This document shows positions 7,142 to 14,415 of a DNA stretch of 14,415 nt, piece after piece. Both the position numbers and the translations under genes were made by a program. Numbering within the stretch: the stretch's first letter is position 1; every line of letters begins with the position of its first letter. Source of the stretch: CBFDBT01 sp965603115 (GTDB taxonomy: Bacteria > Pseudomonadota > Alphaproteobacteria > Sphingomonadales > Kordiimonadaceae); assembly GCA_965603115.1 (NCBI GenBank), contig CBFDBT010000049.1, positions 1-14,415 of the forward strand. The letters are read 5' to 3'. A model generated the notes under the pieces. That model was given only the letters and a program-made list of their open reading frames with translations, had not been told where the DNA came from and did no database searches.

Positions 7142-9047
7142 ATGTTATATAAAACAATTGTTTTTCTGCCACTAATCGCCTTCTTGATAACGGGTCTGTT
7201 TGGTCGCTCACTTGGTGATAAGCTGTCGCAGTTTATTACATCTGGCTTTGTTACCATTTCGGCTGTTTTGAGCTGGGTCGCTTTTTACGCGGTGGCAATG
7301 AATCATGGTGGCACTGTTGATGTGCACGTGTTGAGCTGGGTATCTTCTGGCACATTAAACTTTAACTGGGCCTTACATATTGACACTTTAACGGCGGTGA
7401 TGCTGGTTGTGGTATTCTGTGGGTTATATGAGCCACGACCCAGACAAGCCGCGGTTCTTTGCTTATTTGTCGCTGTTTACATTCGCTATGCTTATGCTGG
7501 TTACGGCGGATAATCTTATCCAAATGTTCATGGGGTGGGAAGGCGTTGGTCTTGCATCTTATCTACTCATTGGGTTTTGGTATAAAAAACCATCTGCTAA
7601 TGCGGCTGCGATTAAAGCCTTTGTGGTTAACCGGGTAGGGGACTTTGGTTTCTCTCTTGGTATCTTTGCCACGTTTCTCGTGTTTGGTACTGTAGAATTC
7701 ACTGAAATTTTTGCTCAGTTGGATACATATAAAGATCACCATATTCTATTCCTCGGTCATGACTGGCATACACTAACGATTATATGTTTGCTGTTGTTTG
7801 TTGGCGCAATGGGCAAGTCAGCCCAGCTTGGCTTGCACACATGGTTGCCTGACGCGATGGAAGGCCCAACACCTGTCTCTGCGCTTATTCACGCAGCAAC
7901 AATGGTAACGGCGGGTGTATTCCTTGTTGCACGCTTTAGCCCTATGTTTGAGATGTCTGAAACCGCGCTTTATGTGGTTACAATAGTTGGTGCCTCTACT
8001 GCATTTTTTGCAGCAACGGTTGGTCTTGTGCAAAATGATATCAAACGTGTGATTGCTTATTCAACCTGCTCTCAGCTTGGTTATATGTTCTTTGCTCTTG
8101 GTGTTGGTGCTTTTGGTGGTGGTATTTTCCACCTCTTTACCCATGCCTTCTTTAAAGCCCTTTTATTCCTTGGTGCGGGTTCTGTGATCCACGCGATGAG
8201 CGATGAACAGGACATGCGCAAAATGGGCGGGCTTTGGAAGAAAATTCCTTGGACCTTTGCCTTTATGATTATCGGCACGCTTGCCCTAACAGGCTTTCCG
8301 CTTACCGCTGGATATTATTCAAAAGACCTGATCATTGAAGCTGCCTATGCTTCAGAGCTGGCTGGTTCTCAGTTTGCTTTTGTAATGGGTGTAACGGCTG
8401 CCTTCATGACAAGCTTTTATAGCTGGCGTCTGATTTTCATGACCTTCTTTGGTGAAAGCCGAGCAGACAAGAAAGTACAAGACCATGTGCATGAAAGCGG
8501 CGCTAATATGCTTGTGCCGCTTGCGGTACTGGCGACAGGTGCTTTGTTCGCCGGCTGGTATTTCCACGATGTCTTTATCGGAGAGGCTCGCTTTGCCTTC
8601 TGGAATGGCGCTGTTATGACATCCGCGAACGATGTAATTGATGCAGCGCACCATGTACCTTTTGCAGTAATAGCATCTCCCTTCGTTGTGATGGTTTTAG
8701 GCTTTTTACTAGCCTATCAAATGTATATCCGTCGCCCAGACTTGCCGGATGCGATAGCGAAAACTTGGGATGGGGTTTATGCCTTCCTGCTCAACAAATG
8801 GTATTTCGACGAATTATATCACTTTGTCTTTATTCGCGGCGCTCAAAAGCTTGGACGGATATTCTGGAAAAGAGGCGATAAACAAGTCATTGATGGCTTA
8901 GGACCTGATGGTGTTTCAGCTCTTATCAATGCAATAGCCAACCGTGTACGGGTTATTCAGTCCGGTTATGTTTACCATTATGCATTTGCGATGCTCATTG
9001 GCGTTGCAGCGGTCGTGACTTGGTTCATGACCACAGCAAGCCATTAG
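7142..9047 (+). pseudogene. nuoL: NADH-quinone oxidoreductase subunit L, interrupted by a frameshift/deletion
   Basis: NuoL (ND5) is the distal antiporter-like proton-pumping subunit, with a long lateral helix at its C-terminus. Two overlapping frames encode it. The first (7142-7513) starts MLYKTIVFLP and is family-like until DTLTAVMLVV near 7411, then becomes unrelated and stops. The second continues from base 7413 as YSVGYMSHDPDKPRFFAYL to 9047. It carries MGWEGVGLASYLL (glutamate codon at 7539), GAMGKSAQLGLHTWLPDA (lysine codon at 7815), FFKALLFLGAGS, GYYSKD (lysine codon at 8322) and the C-terminal helix region. Homologues place about ten residues of the pattern VTTVSALVHM between the two parts; here a single base remains, implying a loss of about 29 bases. 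Apart from this, both halves look well preserved and the SD AAGGGG (7129-7134) is good. A true mutation or an assembly error are both possible. Confidence 0.9.
7406..7416 (+). other. Frameshift/deletion junction in nuoL
   Basis: GTT GTG in the upstream frame is followed by one orphan G (7412) and then TAT TCT GTG in the downstream frame. The lost piece would be part of an early transmembrane helix of NuoL. No slippery heptamer is visible, and a frameshift alone would not restore the missing residues. Confidence 0.75.
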
Positions 9048-9060
9048 GGGGATAGAATAA

Positions 9061-10569
9061 ATGACTATTTTCGATAACTTTTTATCTGTTCTCATGATTG
9101 TACCTATGATTGGTGCCTTCTTCGTCTGGAGTGTTCGTAGTGACGGTGAAACAGCGAATAGCAATATTCGTATTATTACTCTCATAACGACACTTGTTAC
9201 ATTCATCATGTCGCTTGTTGTCTGGGCAGGATTTGATAATGCCAGCGCTGATTTCCAGTTTGTGGAAAAGGCATCCTGGTTTGGTGATACGATAAACTAT
9301 CACTTGGGTGTAGACGGTATTTCGCTGTTGTTTGTTATTTTGACAACTTTCTTGATGCCACTTGTTATCCTTGCAACTTGGGAATCTGTAGATAAGCGTC
9401 TCAAGGAATTTATGATAGCCTTCCTGGTGTTGGAATCATTAATGATAGGTGTGTTTGTCTCGCTTGATATCTTCCTGTTTTATGTATTTTTTGAGGGTGG
9501 CCTTATTCCTATGTTCTTGATCATAGGTGTTTGGGGCGGCGCAAACAGAATATATGCAAGTTACAAATTCTTTCTCTACACGCTGCTTGGTTCCGTCTTC
9601 ATGCTGGTTGCTATCTTGTGGATGGTGACGCAAGCAGGCACCACGGATATTCCAGCCTTGATGAATTATCATTTTGACCCCGGCGCCCAAAACTGGCTCT
9701 GGCTGGCCTTCTTTGCGTCTTTTGCTGTGAAAATGCCGATGTGGCCGGTACATACATGGCTGCCAGATGCCCACGTGGAAGCGCCAACAGCAGGTTCTAT
9801 GATCTTGGCGGGTGTTCTCTTGAAAATGGGTGGTTATGGCTTCCTGCGCTTTAGTTTGCCAATGTTCCCTATAGCTTCGGATTATTTTTCAATTCTTGTC
9901 ATGGGCTTAAGTGTGATTGCAGTTATTTATACTTCTCTGGTCGCTCTGGTGCAGACGGATATGAAAAAGCTAATTGCTTATTCTTCTGTGGCGCATATGG
10001 GGTTTGTTACCATCGGTATATTTGTATTGAACCAGCAAGGCATTGAAGGTGCGATATTCCAAATGCTCAGCCATGGTGTTGTATCAGCGGCACTCTTTTT
10101 TAGTGTAGGTGTGGTCTATGACCGATTGCATACCCGCGAGATTGCTCGTTATGGCGGTTTGGCTAACAATATGAAGCGCTATGCGGTCTTTTTCATGATC
10201 TTCACTATGGCGAGTGTAGGCTTGCCGGCGACATCTGGTTTTGTCGGAGAAGTTCTTGTCCTATTCGGTGCATATGAATATAGCAGTTGGCTTGCCTTTG
10301 GTGCAGCAACTGGCGTTATTCTCGGCGCGACTTATATGCTAATGTTAGCTCGCAGCCTCCTCTTTGGTGAGCTCACCAAAGAAGACGTGAAAGCCATGCC
10401 AGATCTTTCACCACGGGAGTTTTTCATCTTTGCGCCAATGGTTGCTGTAGTGTTCTGGATGGGAGTATATCCTAATAGCTTCTTAGAGCCTCTTCACGCC
10501 TCAGTAGAAAAATTAATCAATCAACATCACGTCGCAGTATCATCTGTGTATCAGGAGACAGTAGAATGA
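9061..10569 (+). CDS. nuoM: NADH-quinone oxidoreductase subunit M (ND4)
   Basis: NuoM (ND4) is the middle antiporter-like subunit of the membrane arm. The 502-residue product is of normal length with about fourteen hydrophobic helices. Key charged residues are visible: E145 in VFFEGGLIPMF, K224 in FAVKMPMWPVHTWLPDAHVE, K255 in GVLLKMGGYGFLR, and E397 in FVGEVLV, matching the E. coli proton-channel residues E144, K234, K265 and E407. The loop PDAHVEAPTAGSMILAGVLL is the family hallmark. Start ATG 9061 lies 13 bases after nuoL with a G-rich site (9047-9051) touching the nuoL stop. Unlike nuoL, this gene is intact. The end overlaps nuoN by four bases. Confidence 0.97.
   Translation: MTIFDNFLSVLMIVPMIGAFFVWSVRSDGETANSNIRIITLITTLVTFIMSLVVWAGFDNASADFQFVEKASWFGDTINYHLGVDGISLLFVILTTFLMPLVILATWESVDKRLKEFMIAFLVLESLMIGVFVSLDIFLFYVFFEGGLIPMFLIIGVWGGANRIYASYKFFLYTLLGSVFMLVAILWMVTQAGTTDIPALMNYHFDPGAQNWLWLAFFASFAVKMPMWPVHTWLPDAHVEAPTAGSMILAGVLLKMGGYGFLRFSLPMFPIASDYFSILVMGLSVIAVIYTSLVALVQTDMKKLIAYSSVAHMGFVTIGIFVLNQQGIEGAIFQMLSHGVVSAALFFSVGVVYDRLHTREIARYGGLANNMKRYAVFFMIFTMASVGLPATSGFVGEVLVLFGAYEYSSWLAFGAATGVILGATYMLMLARSLLFGELTKEDVKAMPDLSPREFFIFAPMVAVVFWMGVYPNSFLEPLHASVEKLINQHHVAVSSVYQETVE
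10566..10569 (+). other. ATGA stop/start overlap, nuoM-nuoN
   Basis: The nuoM TGA (10567-10569) shares two bases with the nuoN ATG (10566-10568), suggesting coupled synthesis of two subunits needed in equal amounts. Confidence 0.9.
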
Positions 10570-12020
10570 GTGCTGAACTTCCAATTCTTGCACCTGCAAT
10601 GCCTGAGATAATTCTGGCAATTGGCTCTATGGTGCTTCTCATGTTTGGTGTTTTTAAAGGCAAGGATAGCTTCACTGCGACTAATCGTTTGGCTATGATG
10701 CTTCTTCTTGTCGTTGGTGTTTTCTTGGTTACACAAGTGGGTGGTGAGCGGCAGGTGACCTTTGGCAATATGTTTGTCAGCGACAGTTTTGCTATCTTTA
10801 CAAAGGCTTTGGTGCTGATTGCATCAATCGCGTCGTTGTTTTTAGCCAATCAATATCTCAAAGATAAGGATATTGACCGCTTTGAGTTTCCAATTTTAAT
10901 CGTAACGGCCACCCTTGGTATGATGATGATGATCTCAGCCAATAACCTAATGAGTCTTTATATGGGGCTGGAACTTCAGTCTCTTAGTCTTTATGTACTG
11001 GCCGCCTTTAGCCGCAACAGTGCTAAAAGCTCGGAAGCGGGTTTGAAGTATTTTGTACTTGGAGCCCTCAGCTCAGGAATGTTGCTCTATGGTATTTCCC
11101 TTATTTATGGTTTTTCCGGTACAACAGACTTCGACATGCTTGCGCGCCACGTTGAAACCCTTGAGGGCATGAATATGGGGCTCGTGGTTGGTCTTGTATT
11201 CTTAATGGCAGGCTTAGCGTTTAAGATATCGGCGGTTCCTTTTCATATGTGGACTCCAGATGTTTATGAAGGCGCACCAACGCCTGTTACAGCCTTCTTT
11301 GCTGCAGCACCAAAAATTGCAGCCATAGCGCTTTTCACCCGTGTAATGGCGTCAGCTTTCCCAGATATGATGGCTGAGTGGAAGCAAGTTGTGATCTTTA
11401 TGTCTATAGGGTCGATGCTGGTTGGGGCTTTCTTTGCTCTCGTGCAAACAAACGTCAAGCGTTTGATGGCCTTTAGCTCTATTGGCCATGTCGGGTATGC
11501 GCTCATTGGTATTGCGGCTGGTACGCAACTCGGTATTGAAGCCTTGCTTGTTTATCTTGCGATTTATATGACCATGACGCTGGGTACATTCGGTGTTATT
11601 CTAACAATGCGCCGTGGGTCTCAGCCTGTGGAAGATATTGCGGACCTGTCAGGTCTATCGCAGAATAATCTACCAATGGCCATTGCGCTTTCGATTTTCA
11701 TGTTCTCGTTAGCTGGTATTCCAATGCTGGCAGGGTTTTTCGGGAAATGGTATATCTTTAAAGCCGCAGTCGCAGCTGACTTGATCACCCTTGCCGTCAT
11801 TGGTGTGCTGACCAGTGTGATTAGTGCCTATTATTATTTGCGCATCGTCAAGGTTATGTTCTTTGATGAGCCTGTGGAATCGTTTGATAAGCAAAAGAGT
11901 AAAGGCTTAAGCTTTGTAATATTCTCTGCCGCGGTCATCAATTCCCCGATTAGCTATTTTGTTATGATTGCCCCGCTCGTTGTGGTGGCTGGCTGGGCTT
12001 CAAAGTCATTGGTCTTTTAA
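10566..12020 (+). CDS. nuoN: NADH-quinone oxidoreductase subunit N (ND2)
   Basis: NuoN (ND2) is the antiporter-like subunit closest to NuoK. The 484-residue product carries E136 in MGLELQSLSLYVLAAF, K220 in LAFKISAVPFHMWTPDVYEG, K250 in AAAPKIAAIALF and K394 in GFFGKWYIFKA, corresponding to E133, K217, K247 and K395 of E. coli. QTNVKRLMAFSSIGHVGYAL (294-313) is also typical. AGGAGA at 10553-10558 and the ATGA overlap with nuoM define the start. The C-terminus (about 440-484) is less conserved but hydrophobic, as expected of the last helix. It closes the nuo block; birA follows after nine bases. Confidence 0.97.
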   Translation: MSAELPILAPAMPEIILAIGSMVLLMFGVFKGKDSFTATNRLAMMLLLVVGVFLVTQVGGERQVTFGNMFVSDSFAIFTKALVLIASIASLFLANQYLKDKDIDRFEFPILIVTATLGMMMMISANNLMSLYMGLELQSLSLYVLAAFSRNSAKSSEAGLKYFVLGALSSGMLLYGISLIYGFSGTTDFDMLARHVETLEGMNMGLVVGLVFLMAGLAFKISAVPFHMWTPDVYEGAPTPVTAFFAAAPKIAAIALFTRVMASAFPDMMAEWKQVVIFMSIGSMLVGAFFALVQTNVKRLMAFSSIGHVGYALIGIAAGTQLGIEALLVYLAIYMTMTLGTFGVILTMRRGSQPVEDIADLSGLSQNNLPMAIALSIFMFSLAGIPMLAGFFGKWYIFKAAVAADLITLAVIGVLTSVISAYYYLRIVKVMFFDEPVESFDKQKSKGLSFVIFSAAVINSPISYFVMIAPLVVVAGWASKSLVF

Positions 12021-12029
12021 AGCCCTATT

Positions 12030-12800
12030 ATGGCAGAAGAATTTAAAAATTTAACAGCTTCGATGCCGAGTGGTGTTGAAGCTGTTTTCTATGATACTGT
12101 TACAAGTACCAACGATGTGGCCCGTGACATGGCTGTGGAAGGTCACATAGGGCCGCTTTGGGTCGCCGCGGCAAGTCAAAGTGCGGGCAGGGGTCGCCTA
12201 GGTAGGGTCTGGGTCTCTGAAAAAGGAAACCTTTATGCAAGCCTTATGATTAGGCCGCGTGATAAGCCGGATAAGATGATAGCCCTGCCATATATTGCTG
12301 CTCTGGCTGTGCGACAAGCTTTAATAAAATCTGGAGCGCCTGAAAAGCAAATACGCTGTAAGTGGCCTAACGATATTTTATTTAATGAGAAAAAAGTAGC
12401 CGGTATTTTAATAGAATCATCCATTGGCACAGATGGTGATGTAGACTTTCTGGTTATTGGCATTGGTACTAACCTGAGTTTATATCCCCATGATGCACAG
12501 TTTCCTGCTACCAGTTTTGCAAAAGAAATGCAGAAAACTATTGAACCGCAAGACTACCTTAAAAATCTGGCAGAGGCCTTTGATATACAATGGCAAGCAT
12601 GGTTGCAATTTGGTTTTGACCCCATTCGCATGGATTGGCTGACCCATTCTTGGGGTATGGGAGAAAAAAGGCAGATTAAAACATCTAACCTTGATGTTGA
12701 GGCCCGTTTAGTAACGCTTGATAAAGATGGTGCGTTAATCATAAAGCTGGACGATGGTACGGAAAGTAGACTATATGCAGGCGATATCTTTGCGAGTTAA
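12030..12800 (+). CDS. birA: Biotin-[acetyl-CoA-carboxylase] ligase, without DNA-binding domain
   Basis: BirA activates biotin with ATP to biotinyl-AMP and attaches it to the lysine of biotin carboxyl carrier proteins in the cytosol. The 256-residue product shows VTSTND (24-29), Q50 followed by GRGRLGRVW (53-61), the biotin/AMP-binding loop, KWPNDI (111-116), KVAGILIE (122-129) and IGIGTNLS (143-150), then a small C-terminal SH3-like part ending AGDIF. There is no N-terminal helix-turn-helix, so it should be an enzyme only and not the bifunctional repressor type of E. coli. The ATG is nine bases after nuoN and has no visible Shine-Dalgarno, so translation may depend on ribosomes terminating at nuoN. 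The nuoN-birA neighbourhood is common in alphaproteobacteria. Confidence 0.95.
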   Translation: MAEEFKNLTASMPSGVEAVFYDTVTSTNDVARDMAVEGHIGPLWVAAASQSAGRGRLGRVWVSEKGNLYASLMIRPRDKPDKMIALPYIAALAVRQALIKSGAPEKQIRCKWPNDILFNEKKVAGILIESSIGTDGDVDFLVIGIGTNLSLYPHDAQFPATSFAKEMQKTIEPQDYLKNLAEAFDIQWQAWLQFGFDPIRMDWLTHSWGMGEKRQIKTSNLDVEARLVTLDKDGALIIKLDDGTESRLYAGDIFAS

Positions 12801-12806
12801 AGAGGG

Positions 12807-12812
12807 TAGGAG
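12807..12812 (+). promoter_or_regulatory. Shine-Dalgarno of coaX
   Basis: TAGGAG lies six bases before the ATG at 12819, in the 18-base gap after birA, and supports that start. Confidence 0.85.
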
Positions 12813-12818
12813 TGAAAT

Positions 12819-13598
12819 ATGCTACTGACGATAGATGCTGGTAATACCAATACAGTCTTTGCTCTCATTGATGGGAGTGAGATTATAAATCGCTGGCGTA
12901 TTTCAACTTTGGATCAACGTACAGCCGAAGAATATATGGTGTGGATCAGTCAATTGATGATGTTGGAGGGTAAAGACCCTAAAGACATCGATGGCGCTAT
13001 TATCGCCACCGTTGTGCCACAAGTTGAATTTCCCCTAACGCGTCTGTGCCTCAACTATTTGCATGTTGAACCCCTTATCGTTGGCTCAAAGGGAGTGGAC
13101 ATTGGTATTGATGTCAAAATAGTGAATCCTAAAGAGGTTGGTGCAGATAGATTGGTTAATGCTGTTGCTGGCAATGATCTATATGGTGGGCCTATTATTC
13201 TGGTGGATTTTGGAACTGCAACTACCTTTGATGTCGTGGCAAAAGATGGCGCCTACTTAGGCGGTGTAATAAGCCCCGGTATTAATCTTTCTCTGGCGGC
13301 GCTGCACCAAGCTGCTGCAAAATTACCGCGAATAGCGGTTGAAGCGCCATCTGATGGACAGGCTGTCACTGGACGCACAACACTGGAGGCGATGCAATCT
13401 GGTATATTCTGGGGCTATATTGGTCTCGTTGAAGGCATTGTCTCACGTATAAAAAAAGAACATGATACTGAAATGAAAGTAATCGCGACAGGTGGTTTGG
13501 CAACAATATTCATTGACCACACCCCTGCGATTGATGAAGTGGTAGTAGACCTGACTTTGCATGGTTTGCGTCTAATCTATGACCGTAACAATAAATAG
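12819..13598 (+). CDS. coaX: Type III pantothenate kinase
   Basis: CoaX phosphorylates pantothenate with ATP, the first committed step of coenzyme A synthesis, and belongs to the ASKHA-fold kinases that need a monovalent cation. The 259-residue product shows the phosphate loop DAGNTNT (6-12), GADRLVN (108-114) with the pantothenate/catalytic-region aspartate D110, VDFGTATTFDV (129-139), and GGVISPGI (148-155). VIATGGLA (221-228) is the second nucleotide-binding element. Length is normal for type III enzymes. The gene lies between birA and rnj, an arrangement known from alphaproteobacteria, and appears co-transcribed with nuo. Biotin ligase and CoaX both serve cofactor supply, but no direct link to Complex I is evident. 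Confidence 0.96.
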   Translation: MLLTIDAGNTNTVFALIDGSEIINRWRISTLDQRTAEEYMVWISQLMMLEGKDPKDIDGAIIATVVPQVEFPLTRLCLNYLHVEPLIVGSKGVDIGIDVKIVNPKEVGADRLVNAVAGNDLYGGPIILVDFGTATTFDVVAKDGAYLGGVISPGINLSLAALHQAAAKLPRIAVEAPSDGQAVTGRTTLEAMQSGIFWGYIGLVEGIVSRIKKEHDTEMKVIATGGLATIFIDHTPAIDEVVVDLTLHGLRLIYDRNNK

Positions 13599-13614
13599 AA
13601 ATAATTTAAACTAT

Positions 13615-14415
13615 ATGTCCAAAAAATTTAATCCGAACAATGACTTACTCTTTGTCCCCCTAGGCGGCTCTGGTGAGATTGGTATGAATCTCAACCTCTA
13701 CTGCTGTGACGGCAAATGGATTATGGTTGATCTTGGAATGACCTTCGCTGATGAATTCTCACCAGGAATTGACCTTGTTTTTCCCGATACAGCTTTCATC
13801 GAAGAACGCGGTGAGGATTTGCTGGCGATAGTATTAACGCACGGTCATGAAGACCATATTGGCGCTGTGCCCTATTTGTGGGAGCGATTTAAAGTCCCAA
13901 TTTATTGCACAGCTTTCACCGCAGAGCTGGTTCGCGGCAAACTCGCTGAGGCTGGACTATTAGATATTGTTCCCATTCATGTTGTTAAAGCAGGTAAAAA
14001 AATTGATTTATCACCCTTTGAGGTGACCTATGTACCGCTCGCGCACTCCATTGCCGAGGGGCATGGTCTCAAAATTAAAACCCATCAAGGTACAATCTTT
14101 CACACCGGTGACTTCAAGCTTGATGATACGCCTATCATTGGCCCGAAATGCCCATCAGACCTTCTAAAGGCGATTGGAGACGAGGGTGTGCTTGCTATGG
14201 TGGGCGATTCTACAAATGTATTTAACAAGGAAGAATCGGGTTCTGAAGGTGATGTTCTGTCCAGTATGATGGACTTGGTTGGCAAGATTGATGGCAGGAT
14301 AGCGGTCACGACTTTTGCTTCAAATGTTGCACGTCTTGATACTATTGGTCAGGTTGCCAAGGCTCATGGTCGTGATGTTGTCCTCTTGGGGCGCTCCATG
14401 CTGCGTATTGTTTCA
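13615..14415 (+). CDS. rnj: Ribonuclease J, N-terminal part (3' end outside window)
   Basis: RNase J is a metallo-beta-lactamase/beta-CASP nuclease with endonuclease and 5'-3' exonuclease activity in RNA processing and decay. The 267 residues present, of about 550 in the family, begin MSKKFNPNNDLLFVPLGGSG and continue into GEIGMN. The zinc-site motif THGHEDHIGA (75-84) is complete; H144 in PLAHS, D166 in HTGDFKLD and GDSTN (197-201) add further ligand and beta-CASP-linked positions, and TTFASNVARL (232-241) is the start of the beta-CASP domain. The frame is open to the window edge. The ATG at 13615 is the first in frame with the family N-terminus; it is 16 bases after coaX in an AT-rich gap without a Shine-Dalgarno. 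Confidence 0.96.
   Translation, partial: MSKKFNPNNDLLFVPLGGSGEIGMNLNLYCCDGKWIMVDLGMTFADEFSPGIDLVFPDTAFIEERGEDLLAIVLTHGHEDHIGAVPYLWERFKVPIYCTAFTAELVRGKLAEAGLLDIVPIHVVKAGKKIDLSPFEVTYVPLAHSIAEGHGLKIKTHQGTIFHTGDFKLDDTPIIGPKCPSDLLKAIGDEGVLAMVGDSTNVFNKEESGSEGDVLSSMMDLVGKIDGRIAVTTFASNVARLDTIGQVAKAHGRDVVLLGRSMLRIVS

Noticed and set aside
7400..7430. Programmed +1 ribosomal frameshift in nuoL
   Set aside because: Shifting frames would join the two parts but still omit about ten helix residues, and no slippery site or downstream structure is apparent.
7407..9047. The downstream nuoL frame as a separate full gene
   Set aside because: It begins in the middle of a NuoL transmembrane helix, has no ribosome site of its own, and the missing N-terminus is exactly encoded by the preceding frame.
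9439..9774. 111-residue antisense frame within nuoM
   Set aside because: It is opposite a conserved, intact membrane gene, and its His/Lys-rich composition is what reverse-complemented hydrophobic codons give.

Overview
The window is almost entirely coding and holds the downstream two-thirds of a bacterial respiratory Complex I (nuo) operon, all on the + strand. The order is nuoD (3' part), nuoE, F, G, H, I, J, K, L, M, N, then birA (biotin-protein ligase), coaX (type III pantothenate kinase) and the 5' part of rnj (ribonuclease J). The separate nuoD, a NuoG without cluster-N7 cysteines, NuoH carrying the FDRKIWAAVQLRRGPN motif, and the nuoN-birA-coaX-rnj arrangement all point to an alphaproteobacterium. 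By eye the GC content is in the mid-40s per cent, so a moderately AT-rich lineage. I cannot name the genus.

Layout: bases 1-740 encode the C-terminal part of NuoD, and the first ~120 bases are unusually AT-rich and encode poorly conserved residues. Bases 737-4637 encode the NADH-oxidising module (NuoE, NuoF, NuoG). Bases 4639-7130 carry NuoH, the ferredoxin-like NuoI, NuoJ and NuoK. Bases 7142-12020 carry the three antiporter-like proton-pumping subunits NuoL, NuoM and NuoN. Bases 12030-14415 carry birA, coaX and rnj. No gap between genes exceeds 18 bases and two junctions are ATGA overlaps. I see no internal promoter, terminator, RNA gene, repeat, mobile element or CRISPR array.

The genes work together as one membrane complex. 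NuoE/F/G oxidise NADH and pass electrons through Fe-S clusters to NuoI, then to quinone at the NuoD/NuoH interface. NuoH, J, K, L, M and N move the protons. BirA and CoaX serve biotin and CoA metabolism, and RNase J serves RNA turnover; they appear co-transcribed rather than functionally part of Complex I.

The main anomaly is in nuoL. The gene is split between two frames at about base 7412, and the protein alignment recalled from the family suggests about 29 bases are missing inside a transmembrane helix. It is either a genuine recent null mutation or a sequence/assembly error. I did not find a novel biological system; the window is a conserved housekeeping operon with two local oddities.
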